A stretch of 64,000 bases of DNA from an uncultured Owenweeksia sp. (GTDB lineage: Bacteria; Bacteroidota; Bacteroidia; Flavobacteriales; Schleiferiaceae): assembly GCA_937146805.1 (NCBI GenBank), contig CAKZRR010000017.1, positions 1 to 64,000 on the forward strand, given 5' to 3'. This document shows, piece after piece, positions 1 through 8,301 of the stretch (positions are counted from its first letter, which is position 1; each line of letters starts with the position of its first letter). The notes below the pieces were generated by a model that worked only from the letters and a program-made list of their open reading frames with translations, made no database searches and was not told the DNA's origin. Both the position numbers and the translations under genes were made by a program.

Positions 1-22
1 GTCGTAAACACAAAATAACCAT

Positions 23-53
23 AAGAAGTTCAAACCACGGTTTGAACTTCTTT
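23..53. terminator. Perfect 14-bp hairpin, probable bidirectional terminator
   Basis: Bases 23-36 (AAGAAGTTCAAACC) are exactly complementary to 39-52, leaving a very tight loop. The arms are A/T-rich at their outer ends, so each strand has a T-rich tail. It most likely ends a transcript coming from outside the left edge. Confidence 0.55.
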
Positions 54-310
54 AAATACTTTTATCGGACACTATTGGATTAGAATAAAAAGAGATAATC
101 TGATAAAAAGAGATAAGGTCATGAAAATAAGGGGTGAACCAATAATTAATGAAGCGCGAAAGTAAAGGTAAAAAGCTTGGCGACTACCTATTGGAAGGAG
201 CGGAAATACTTGTGCGCTCGTGGTTTTTTCTAGGTAACTTTTGATGCCAGGTTTAGAATGATTTTTAGCAAAAAACCAAACACTAAGAGTAGTATAAAAA
301 TGTAGTACTA

Positions 311-342
311 TTTGGCTAATTAATTTATTATCACTACTTTCG
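311..342 (+). promoter_or_regulatory. Bacteroidetes-type promoter for the 379 gene
   Basis: TTTG at 311-314 and TACTTTCG at 335-342 are separated by 20 bases, matching the TTTG / TAnnTTTG pattern of the Bacteroidetes housekeeping sigma factor with one mismatch in the -7 box. The ATG at 379 lies about 37 bases downstream. Confidence 0.45.
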
Positions 343-378
343 GAATTCAATTTTTTACAAACCTTAAAATTTTTAATC

Positions 379-1923
379 ATGTTTAAATTAGAATTACCCC
401 CCCCCTCGTCCTTTTCAGGACTAAAACCAAACTTTTCCACAAGAGTTTTTAATAATTTATGGCTGGCATTTATTACCGTTATTACAAGTATTGGGCTTTA
501 TGGGCAGCCGATTCATCCCGCTGTCACTTCAGATAGGTTAATGCCAGGAGGTACTTATGCCGAGGTAGAGAATACGGGTGCTGATCAAGTCATGTGTTTA
601 ACATGCCCGGAAAAGGTAGCTCATGCCTATTGTTGGGATGGTGATAGACCCGGGATTGCTACATGGGTGCCAGGTAGTGTAATTGGTGAGGAAATTGCGA
701 TGCTGCCTCCAGGAGCGCACGACCCTGATATTGTATATGGCTTTAAGGGCACAGTAGGTATGGTGGTGTACAGGTTAGATGGCGATATTATGTACCAAAC
801 TTTTACCAATGCTGTAGGTGGCGGAGCCCTATCGCTTAATCCCATACCTGTATTGCTACACACAGATGGCGACCACCCTAATATTGATAAAAAACACGAT
901 TGCATAGGCGAAGCATTGGATGTGGTAGTAGTTTTTACCAATTACAACACTTCGGTGGCAGGTGATATACTTTATACCAAAGGTGTATTTTCTGGGAGTT
1001 TTGGAGCTAAGAAAATGATTGATGATAGGGCGGCTGGTTTTCTGTCAAGGAAGTACGTTAATAGAATGAACCCCGATGTATGTTGGATTGTTACACTTAA
1101 TTCGGATTATTTGTTATTTACAGCACCTGGTATCCACGTTCCTACAAACACTTGGCAGGTAGATGTTTTCCAAAGAAGTTCCCCAATGCCATCAGTTTTA
1201 ATGAATGCGCCCATCACCGCAGGGCCGGTTATTATAGGGGCCCAGGGCAGCGATATGGTACGACCTAGGATAGATGGTTTTTCAGATTTAACAGGTTTAG
1301 CGCATGCTTATGCCGTAACCTATGCAGATGATAATAAGGTATATCACGCATTTCAATCATCAAGTTGGAATGTAATTTCTCCCTTTAATACCACTAATGA
1401 ATTACCAGCAATTGCTTATAACGGAGAAAACCACGATGTTATTTGGAGCTCAGATGGTAACGGTGCCATGTTAGATATTTTAGGGCGAGGTCATATCGGA
1501 TCCACAATTGAGCCTAATTTTAAAGAAGGCAACAGTATACTAGGAAGTTTTACCAAGCATTACCCTTCTATAGCAGGATTATGCAATAGCACTTATGCGA
1601 TGTGTTGGTGGGGTTCTGATAATAATATGTATCACAAAAAGGCTATAGGGGGCGCAGCTCCAAATTATAAGAAAGGTAATAATGGTGCCGGTGGCTTAAG
1701 TGCTGTATTGCCAGATGTAATTACTAGTGAAGGTTTAGCAATGCTGGAAAGTGTGAATACACAAGTAGAAATAAGTTTATATAACTTAGCAGGAGTATTG
1801 GTGCTAAACAAACCCTTGAGTCAATTAAATACAATGCCCTCTTTAAGCAAAGGGGTATATTTAGCGCAAATAAAAAATGTAGTTACAGGCGAGTTGGCTA
1901 GCAAAAAAGTATGGTTACAGTAA
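379..1923 (+). CDS. Secreted protein with T9SS type A sorting domain, function unknown
   Basis: A 514-residue protein. An extended N-terminal region (about residues 1-26, with a Pro-Pro-Pro encoded by a run of nine C) precedes a hydrophobic segment ending near GLYGQ at about 43, which reads as a signal peptide. The bulk has no family I recognise; repeated GxxG, W-S-S-D-G and aromatic turns suggest a beta-propeller or lectin-like fold, but this is inference. The last 70 or so residues (VEISLYNLAGVLVLNKP, then LSKGVYLAQIK and a basic KKVWLQ end) are a T9SS type A C-terminal domain, which sends the protein across the outer membrane and is then removed. The gene overlaps the next one by 13 bases, so they are co-transcribed. 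No other ATG lies ahead of the signal peptide, which supports the 379 start. Confidence 0.8.
   Translation: MFKLELPPPSSFSGLKPNFSTRVFNNLWLAFITVITSIGLYGQPIHPAVTSDRLMPGGTYAEVENTGADQVMCLTCPEKVAHAYCWDGDRPGIATWVPGSVIGEEIAMLPPGAHDPDIVYGFKGTVGMVVYRLDGDIMYQTFTNAVGGGALSLNPIPVLLHTDGDHPNIDKKHDCIGEALDVVVVFTNYNTSVAGDILYTKGVFSGSFGAKKMIDDRAAGFLSRKYVNRMNPDVCWIVTLNSDYLLFTAPGIHVPTNTWQVDVFQRSSPMPSVLMNAPITAGPVIIGAQGSDMVRPRIDGFSDLTGLAHAYAVTYADDNKVYHAFQSSSWNVISPFNTTNELPAIAYNGENHDVIWSSDGNGAMLDILGRGHIGSTIEPNFKEGNSILGSFTKHYPSIAGLCNSTYAMCWWGSDNNMYHKKAIGGAAPNYKKGNNGAGGLSAVLPDVITSEGLAMLESVNTQVEISLYNLAGVLVLNKPLSQLNTMPSLSKGVYLAQIKNVVTGELASKKVWLQ
397..405 (+). repeat. Nine-C homopolymer inside the start of a secreted-protein gene
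   Basis: Nine consecutive C residues lie within codons 7-9 of the 379 gene, upstream of its signal peptide. A gain or loss of one base would put the signal peptide out of frame. Such tracts drive phase variation in other bacteria; here that is only a possibility. Confidence 0.6.
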
Positions 1924-4157
1924 AACACATAATACTAGTTGCATTGCTATATATTTCAAACCTTGGATTGGCGCAAAACCAATCCAAGGTTTGGATTTTC
2001 GGGCAAGGCTTGGGCATGGATTTTAACACCCAGCCACCTAGCTTTTTTAAGGTGCCTTGGCAGGGAAGTATATTAGGCCAAGCTAGTGACGATAACCAAA
2101 GCTCTAGCCTTTGCAATGCCAAAGGAGAGCTAATGATTTACTTTTTAAACGGCAATTATTACGATGGCCAGCAAAACTTATTGGCAGGAGGGCGCAGCCA
2201 TAATTATGTTCTTGCCACTGGATCGTTTCATTCCAAAAAAACATCGGCCTTTATACAAAAAGCCAACAGCGATACCCTATTACACTATTATCTAAAAGGG
2301 GAGATAGTTACTGCAGGAGGGTTGTCTGCTACATTTAGACATACCATACGGCTCAATAAATTGTATAAAGTAAACGGTGCTTGGCAAATAGATTCATTAG
2401 ATACCTGGGGCGGATATCCTTTAAACGTACAAGATCATTGGTTGCAAATGAAGATATTTGCTTTTACCGACCGCCATACCCAGCGCGATTATATTTTTTT
2501 TGAAGGATTACAAACCTTGCATTTACAGGAGGTAACCCTGCAAGGTTTTAGGTCGGCTACGTATAGCCCTGCCAATTTGCAAACGGGCTTTGGTTTAGAT
2601 CCCAATTATTTTAACTTTTACCATCCTTTATTAGATCAAATTTTTACCATGTGGGGGGATCCCAATGCCTCAGGCCGTATTTTTTTGAAAAAGATTGCCC
2701 ACCAAGGCAATCTTAATTTTAGTGAGGTGGGCGTGCATTTTCCCTTTGTGTCGCCAAACGATACAGCCAATGGTTTGTATAGGTATTGGATACCGCAGGT
2801 ATCGGCCACCAGTTACGAGGGGCGTTACTTATATGTAATGGCACGTTGTTATTTGAGCCTTGTCACACAAGAAGCAAAATTAATTCGTTATGATTTATTT
2901 GCTTCTGATTCGGTGGCCTTTAAAAAATCGGCCTACGAGGTTCCCCTACCAATCAGTTTAAAGCGTGCAGGGCTTGGTCTTACTATTGGTGATATGCAGG
3001 TGGGGCCGGATAAAAATATTTATTTCACATTACGCCACCCCTCTGGTGTTTCTAAATCTCTGAACATTGCACAAAACAAGGTAATGGGGCGTATAGAAAA
3101 CGCAGGAAACCCAGACCCCAGCCAAATTGTAGTAGATATGAACTACCACACCTTTAACGATTGGGAGTTGTATCATTCTTTTCCTAGCTACAGTGCTGCG
3201 CAAAGTATGCCGCCCCCTTTTCAGTTGCTCAGCAATTGCGAAGACAGCGTATATTTTGACCTCACCTATAAATCGGTAACCGATAGCGTGTGGTGGGATT
3301 TTGGTGTACCGCAATTAGGATCTTTAAACCACAGCAGTTTAGAAACCCCGGTGCTACGTTATCCTGCTTATGGCCAATACTATGTATCGGTAGAGCTGTA
3401 CTGGAACGGCAACCTTTTAAACACCCTTGGCGATACCATACAAATAGAACCCATACCAACGGTAAACCTGCCCAACGACACCTTGCTTTGCACAGGTGAC
3501 AGCCTTTTTATAGATGCGCGCCAAGGTTTTGAAGCTAGTTATTTGTGGAGCACCGGTAGTAATGACTCTACCTTAACGGTAGGCACAACAGGCACTTATT
3601 GGGTAGAAGTAAACACGGCCTGTGGCACGGCTACCGATACGGTGCTAGTACATGTAATTGACCCACCCAGTACTACTTTAAAAGACACGGTCATCTGCGA
3701 AAGCTGGAGCCTAGAGCTAGAAGTATATGCCGATTCAGCCACCTACCTATGGAACGATGGCAGCACAAACAGCAGCTTTGAACCCCAAGAAAGCGGTTTA
3801 TACCAAGTAGCCATTGAAAACCCCTGCGGCATGGTCAGCGATCAATCAACCATAGAAATAACCAAATGTGAGTGCAAGCTATGGGTAGCCAGCGCTTTTA
3901 CGCCTAATGGCGATGGGCTAAACGATGTATTTGAAATTATAACCGATTGCCGAGGTTTGGAGTACCAAATAGATTTTTACAACCGCTGGGGAGCCTTGGT
4001 GTACCGCCATAACCAAGACCAGCCTTACTGGGATGGCACCTATAATGACCACGCGGTACGTGCCGGAGTTTACACCTATAAATTAACTTACAGCGGCCTT
4101 AAAAAAGAGGTGCGCATTGAAGGCACCGAGTTTGGAACGGTAGCGGTGATTAGGTAA
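1911..4157 (+). CDS. Gliding-motility-associated C-terminal domain (T9SS type B) surface protein
   Basis: A 748-residue protein with signal peptide (about residues 1-21, ending GLAQ). Residues about 20-430 form a large beta-rich domain (WxFG, NYxxATG, repeated DxNxYF motifs) of the kind seen in Bacteroidetes proteins annotated only as T9SS type B cargo. Two to three Ig/PKD-like modules follow (about 430-650, with paired cysteines, for example LSNCEDSVYFD, PNDTLLCTGDSLFIDA and DTVICESWSLELEV). The C-terminus (AFTPNGDGLNDVFEI, IDFYNRWGALVYR, YWDGTYN, AGVYTYKLTY) is the full gliding-motility-associated CTD, which directs T9SS export and stays surface-attached in known cases. Its start overlaps the end of the 379 gene, implying a shared transcript. 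The role is probably adhesion or surface display; no enzyme motif is visible. Confidence 0.88.
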   Translation: MVTVKHIILVALLYISNLGLAQNQSKVWIFGQGLGMDFNTQPPSFFKVPWQGSILGQASDDNQSSSLCNAKGELMIYFLNGNYYDGQQNLLAGGRSHNYVLATGSFHSKKTSAFIQKANSDTLLHYYLKGEIVTAGGLSATFRHTIRLNKLYKVNGAWQIDSLDTWGGYPLNVQDHWLQMKIFAFTDRHTQRDYIFFEGLQTLHLQEVTLQGFRSATYSPANLQTGFGLDPNYFNFYHPLLDQIFTMWGDPNASGRIFLKKIAHQGNLNFSEVGVHFPFVSPNDTANGLYRYWIPQVSATSYEGRYLYVMARCYLSLVTQEAKLIRYDLFASDSVAFKKSAYEVPLPISLKRAGLGLTIGDMQVGPDKNIYFTLRHPSGVSKSLNIAQNKVMGRIENAGNPDPSQIVVDMNYHTFNDWELYHSFPSYSAAQSMPPPFQLLSNCEDSVYFDLTYKSVTDSVWWDFGVPQLGSLNHSSLETPVLRYPAYGQYYVSVELYWNGNLLNTLGDTIQIEPIPTVNLPNDTLLCTGDSLFIDARQGFEASYLWSTGSNDSTLTVGTTGTYWVEVNTACGTATDTVLVHVIDPPSTTLKDTVICESWSLELEVYADSATYLWNDGSTNSSFEPQESGLYQVAIENPCGMVSDQSTIEITKCECKLWVASAFTPNGDGLNDVFEIITDCRGLEYQIDFYNRWGALVYRHNQDQPYWDGTYNDHAVRAGVYTYKLTYSGLKKEVRIEGTEFGTVAVIR

Positions 4158-4315
4158 TACTTTGCTTCTTAAACACTCAGCTGTTGTATTGGCTTAAAAA
4201 AGCAAAATTTACTACCTAAAGCGGTGGTAAAAGTAGCGGTAAAAAGCTTCTAGGCTTGTTAAAATAGAAGTGGAAATACTCCTTACTTTTACGGGCTACC
4301 AAACGCCCATTTTTG

Positions 4316-7120
4316 ATGTCAGATAATACCAAGAAACTATTTTTACTAGATGCTTACGCGCTAATATTTAGAGCGTATTTTGCTTTTATCAATAACCCCA
4401 GAGTAACGTCAAAGGGTTTAGAAACTTCCGCTATTTATGGCTTTGTAACCACCTTGTTAGAGGTGCTGGAAAAAAGAAGCCCAAGCCATATTGCCGTAGT
4501 GTATGATGCGCCAGGCAAAACCTTTAGGCACGAAGAATACACAGAGTATAAGGCGCATAGAGATGAAACACCCGAGGGGATAAAAGTGGCCGTGCCCTAC
4601 ATAGAAAAGTTATTGGCACAGTTTAATATACCGTTTATTGGTGTGAGCGGCTTTGAGGCCGATGATGTAATTGGCACCTTGGCAAAACAAGCCGAAAAAG
4701 AAGGTTTTGAGGTGTTTATGATGACTCCGGACAAGGATTTTGGACAGCTGGTAAGTGAAAATGTAAAAATGTTGCGCCCAGGTAGAGGGGGTAATCCTGC
4801 TGAGGTTTGGGGCGTGCCAGAGATTTTAGAAAAATTCTCGATTCAAAATGTAGATCAAGTGGTAGATTATTTGGGTATGATGGGCGACTCGGCTGATAAT
4901 ATTCCGGGTTTTCCGGGCGTAGGCCCAAAAACGGCCAGTAAGCTATTGGCGCAATATGGCAGTATGGAAAGCATGTTGGAAAATGCCCATGAGATAAAAG
5001 GAAAGCTAGGCGAAAAAATTAGAAATAATGCGGAGTTAGGCTTGCTATCTAAAAAGTTGGCCCGCATTATTATTGATGTACCGGTAACTTTTAGTGCGGA
5101 GGAATATAAGCTAGAAGAGTTTAATAAGGAGGGTTTACAAGAGCTATTTACTGAATTGGAATTTAGAACTTTAGGAAGCCGTTTGTTTAAGTCTAAAGAG
5201 GAGGCTAAGCTTGAAGCAAAGTCTGCTCAGGTGCCTTTAACGAATGGGCAAACAGATTTGTTTGCGACTGCTGCTATCAACCTCCCCGAGGAGGAGACAT
5301 TGTATAATGGATTTAAAACTATGGAAACCAGCGGTGCCTTGTATCAGTTGGTGAGCCATCCGCTAGAGCGCAAAATGCTGCTGGCTAATTTAATGCAGCA
5401 AAGTGAAGTGTGTTTTGACACTGAAGCTACTTCGTTAGAAATTGCCGAGGCTGAGTTGGTGGGTATTGCCTTTAGTTATCAACCTGGGGTGGCCTATTAT
5501 ATGCATCTGCCACAAGGCGAGGAACAAACTATAGTAGATGAGTTTAGGTCTTTTTTTGAGAATAAGCAGGTTGTAAAAATTGGGCAAAATTTAAAGTACG
5601 ATATCTCGGTGTTAAAAAATTACAATGTGGTGGTGCAAGGGCCGTATTTTGACACCATGCTAGCGCATTATTTGTTACAGCCCGATATGCGCCATAATAT
5701 GGATGTATTGGCCGAAACGTATTTGCAATACCAGCCGCAAAGTATAGAAACCTTAATAGGCAAAAAGGGCAAAAACCAAGCTAGTATGCGATCGGTAGAA
5801 CCCGAGAGAGTAGCGGCTTATGCGGGCGAAGATGCGGATATTACCTTTCAGTTAAAGCAGGTTTTTGCGCCCAAGCTGAAGGAAGAAAACACGCGAAAAT
5901 TATTTGATGAAATTGAAGTGCCCTTGGTGCCTGTGCTTTCGGATATGGAGCGTGAAGGTATCCGGTTAGATACGGAGGCATTGGGTGCCTTAAGTAAGGA
6001 ATTGGAGCAAGATATTTCGGCTTTAGATGCCGAAATAATTGAATTAGCCGGTGAGTCATTTAATATAGCCTCGCCTAAGCAATTGGGCGAAATTTTATTT
6101 GGTAAAATGCAGTTGCTCGAAAAGCCTAAAAAAACCAAAAGTGGCCAGTATGCCACCTCCGAAGATATTTTATCGGGTTTGGCCAATGAGCACCGTATAG
6201 TAGCGGCTATACTGGAATACCGCCAATTGGTAAAGTTAAAATCAACCTATGTAGATGCCTTGCCTACTTTGGTTAATCCTAAAACGGATCGCATACATAG
6301 TTCGTTTAATCAAGCGGTAGCAGCAACAGGAAGGCTTAGTTCAATAAACCCCAATTTGCAAAATATACCTATCCGTACCGCTCGCGGACGAGAAGTTAGA
6401 AAGGCGTTTATTCCAAGAGATGAAAACCATGTATTGGTAGCGGCCGATTATTCGCAAATAGAATTGCGATTGATAGCAGAACTTAGTGGAGATGAAAATA
6501 TGATTAAAGCTTTTGTGAATGGAGAGGATATTCATGCTTCTACTGCGGCTAAGGTTTTTAATGTGCCATTGGATGAAGTTACACGTGAGCAGCGAAGTAA
6601 CGCTAAGGCGGTGAATTTTGGAATTGCTTATGGGCAAGGTGTATTTGGCTTGGCCCAAAATTTAGGAATAGCAAGAGGCGAAGCCAAAGAAATTATTACG
6701 AGCTATTTTGCCCAGTTTCCTGGGATAAAGGATTACATGGAAAGCAGTGTAGAAAAGGCGAGAGCCACCGGCTATGCCGAAACCATGCTAGGCCGTAAGC
6801 GCTACTTAAAAGACATAAATGCCCGAAACAATGTCGTAAAAAGTGCAGCCGAACGAAACGCCATTAATGCGCCTATACAGGGTAGCGCAGCTGATATTAT
6901 TAAGATAGCCATGATTACGGTTCACAAGGAGCTACAAGCTCAAAATTTAAAAAGCAAAATGCTTTTACAAGTTCACGATGAATTGGTTTTTGACACCCCT
7001 ATTGATGAGGTAGAAAAACTAAAATCATTGGTGCAAAAAGCAATGGAAAATGCCGTTACAACCAAGGTGCCGCTACTGGTAGATTTTGGCCAAGGTAAAA
7101 ACTGGTTAGAGGCGCATTAG
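4316..7120 (+). CDS. polA: DNA polymerase I
   Basis: A 934-residue family A DNA polymerase that fills gaps and removes RNA primers in replication and repair. All three domains look intact. The 5'-3' exonuclease occupies about 1-290 (FLLDAYALIFRAYFAF, FEADDVIGTLAKQ, GDSADNIPGFPGVGPKTA). A 3'-5' proofreading exonuclease at about 335-520 keeps its acidic residues (CFDTEAT near 366, NLKYDIS, YAGEDADITF). The polymerase domain carries motif A (ADYSQIELRLIAELSGD, about 708), motif B (SNAKAVNFGIAYGQG, about 760) and motif C (QVHDELVFD, about 886). A TTG lies directly before the ATG at 4316; the ATG is the better start. The gene stands alone, and its stop overlaps the convergent lipoprotein gene by four bases. 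Confidence 0.97.
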   Translation: MSDNTKKLFLLDAYALIFRAYFAFINNPRVTSKGLETSAIYGFVTTLLEVLEKRSPSHIAVVYDAPGKTFRHEEYTEYKAHRDETPEGIKVAVPYIEKLLAQFNIPFIGVSGFEADDVIGTLAKQAEKEGFEVFMMTPDKDFGQLVSENVKMLRPGRGGNPAEVWGVPEILEKFSIQNVDQVVDYLGMMGDSADNIPGFPGVGPKTASKLLAQYGSMESMLENAHEIKGKLGEKIRNNAELGLLSKKLARIIIDVPVTFSAEEYKLEEFNKEGLQELFTELEFRTLGSRLFKSKEEAKLEAKSAQVPLTNGQTDLFATAAINLPEEETLYNGFKTMETSGALYQLVSHPLERKMLLANLMQQSEVCFDTEATSLEIAEAELVGIAFSYQPGVAYYMHLPQGEEQTIVDEFRSFFENKQVVKIGQNLKYDISVLKNYNVVVQGPYFDTMLAHYLLQPDMRHNMDVLAETYLQYQPQSIETLIGKKGKNQASMRSVEPERVAAYAGEDADITFQLKQVFAPKLKEENTRKLFDEIEVPLVPVLSDMEREGIRLDTEALGALSKELEQDISALDAEIIELAGESFNIASPKQLGEILFGKMQLLEKPKKTKSGQYATSEDILSGLANEHRIVAAILEYRQLVKLKSTYVDALPTLVNPKTDRIHSSFNQAVAATGRLSSINPNLQNIPIRTARGREVRKAFIPRDENHVLVAADYSQIELRLIAELSGDENMIKAFVNGEDIHASTAAKVFNVPLDEVTREQRSNAKAVNFGIAYGQGVFGLAQNLGIARGEAKEIITSYFAQFPGIKDYMESSVEKARATGYAETMLGRKRYLKDINARNNVVKSAAERNAINAPIQGSAADIIKIAMITVHKELQAQNLKSKMLLQVHDELVFDTPIDEVEKLKSLVQKAMENAVTTKVPLLVDFGQGKNWLEAH

Positions 7121-7590
7121 AGGTTTACTTGAAGGTTGTAATCTTTGGTGGCAGTAGCAACAACGTTATCGTTAGGCGCCAAAAGTTTTACTGTAAATGA
7201 TATGGTTAAGCTGGTGCCGCAAAGCACATACCCACGCCTTGCAGAGGTAAAGGCTTGTGAGTAGTCTTCGGTATTAAAGCAGTCCTCCCTTCTTGATCTA
7301 AGATCGTAAACGCATAAGGCAACACGATGACCGTCCCAGTTATTTTGAAGCTGAGCAACAAAAGCAGGACTTAAATTATACCTAATAACCGGTTGGCAAG
7401 TGGGGCCGTCTGGTGAGGTAGATTGATTAATTGATTCAATGGTGTATTCAAATTCAAGGTTATTTTCAAAATCTCCCGAAAGAAAAAAATCACCCTCTCT
7501 AAAGTGCTTTTCATCGTCTTTTAGTACATCTGTTTTTAAACAAGAACTAAGAGATAAAATAAGGCTGGCAAAAATTAGAATTGTACGCAC
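7117..7590 (-). CDS. Small lipoprotein, function unknown
   Basis: A 157-residue predicted lipoprotein. The N-terminus is a short signal peptide with lipobox LSSC at about residues 14-17. The mature part is beta-rich with several cysteines (TCQPV, ALCVYD, DCFN, YVLCG) and no domain I recognise. The start is a GTG at 7590 that directly abuts the TAA of the upstream gene, so translation is probably coupled to it. It is the last gene of a three-gene operon led by the M43 metalloprotease and may be an accessory surface or periplasmic factor; that role is inference. Its stop overlaps the end of polA on the opposite strand. Confidence 0.75.
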   Translation of the reverse strand: MRTILIFASLILSLSSCLKTDVLKDDEKHFREGDFFLSGDFENNLEFEYTIESINQSTSPDGPTCQPVIRYNLSPAFVAQLQNNWDGHRVALCVYDLRSRREDCFNTEDYSQAFTSARRGYVLCGTSLTISFTVKLLAPNDNVVATATKDYNLQVNL

Positions 7591-8301
7591 TTAATTAAGA
7601 TTTAGGGTTATACCAAAAGTATAATTGCCAAAGCGATCTTTGGAAATACCCATGCCAGTTAAGGCTAAGGGGTTTTCATCGGGCTGATAAGTAGGTTTTG
7701 TAAGACTCTTAACCTTTTTAATGCCTCGATATATGAAATAGGAGCCTATTGCTAAGCCTGCTAATTCAGCGTAGTATAATGGTATATAGGGGCGGTACTT
7801 ATCTTGTGCCTTTGCGTGTTTTATTTTGTTATTCTCTAAATTGTAGGGGGTTGAATAGATATAATCATCATGTTTACTCTCAACCTCTTTTCGCAGCGAA
7901 TTTCCTTTGGCATAGGTAGCGATAGCCGCAACCCCCATAAGTGCGGTTACAGTAACAGGTACAGCTAACTGTCGGTTTCTTTCTTTTTCATAAACCATAT
8001 ACTCTGTCTGAAAAGCACGGTAATTGGCTGAGGGTTCAAAGCGGTAAAAAAAATGAGTACTCACCTTGCTTTTAACTTCAATAATAGTATCCAGTAGTTT
8101 TTTGTCCGGAGCCCATGCTTGCAAAAAGTATTTCCCAGGCTTTAAATGCAGGATACGTTGATTTATCACCACATTATCTAGAGTAATGGTTTCGGGAGTT
8201 GGGCTCATAAATAGGCGTAATTCCCCAAGATTATCTTCTGTGTTTTGTGCGGAGCTTACAAATGATGAAAAAATTAAGACTAAAACTAATAGTTGTTTCA
8301 T
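7591..8301 (-). CDS. PEGA-like envelope protein with two membrane segments
   Basis: A 236-residue protein with a signal peptide (residues 1-19, ending SSAQ). Residues about 25-75 read like a PEGA-type beta-sandwich module (LGELRLFMSP, LKPGKYFLQAWAPDKK, LLDTIIEVK), a fold common in surface-layer and cell-envelope proteins. Two hydrophobic stretches follow, VPVTVTALMGVAAIATYA at about 115 and LYYAELAGLAIGSYFIYRG near 180, so it is probably membrane-associated. Its ATG overlaps the protease stop in an ATGA arrangement, and its own stop abuts the next start, indicating tight coupling in one operon. Function unknown. Confidence 0.7.
   Translation of the reverse strand: MKQLLVLVLIFSSFVSSAQNTEDNLGELRLFMSPTPETITLDNVVINQRILHLKPGKYFLQAWAPDKKLLDTIIEVKSKVSTHFFYRFEPSANYRAFQTEYMVYEKERNRQLAVPVTVTALMGVAAIATYAKGNSLRKEVESKHDDYIYSTPYNLENNKIKHAKAQDKYRPYIPLYYAELAGLAIGSYFIYRGIKKVKSLTKPTYQPDENPLALTGMGISKDRFGNYTFGITLNLN

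Larger units (their letters stand above)
1..378. other. Left-edge intergenic region, no gene recognised
   Basis: This stretch precedes the first recognised gene. It holds a strong hairpin at 23-52 and a promoter-like pair of boxes at 311-342. A reverse-strand reading frame crosses the whole region and runs into the N-terminus of the gene at 379; it has no recognisable domain and low-complexity hydrophobic content, so I treat it as chance. A 31-codon frame at 149-244 on the plus strand is also unconvincing. Confidence 0.5.

Noticed and set aside
149-244. A 31-codon plus-strand frame (MKRESKGKKLGDYLLEG...) and its partial similarity to bases 4236-4290 (shared GGTAAAAAGCTT and GGAAATACT with similar spacing)
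   Set aside because: The second copy has stops and a frame change, so a conserved small gene is not supported; two short shared words in AT-rich intergenic DNA may be chance. A search of relatives for the 31-residue peptide would settle it.
72-440. A 122-codon reverse-strand frame at the left edge
   Set aside because: No recognisable domain, overlaps the start of the well-supported 379 gene on the opposite strand, and composition looks like non-coding AT-rich sequence.
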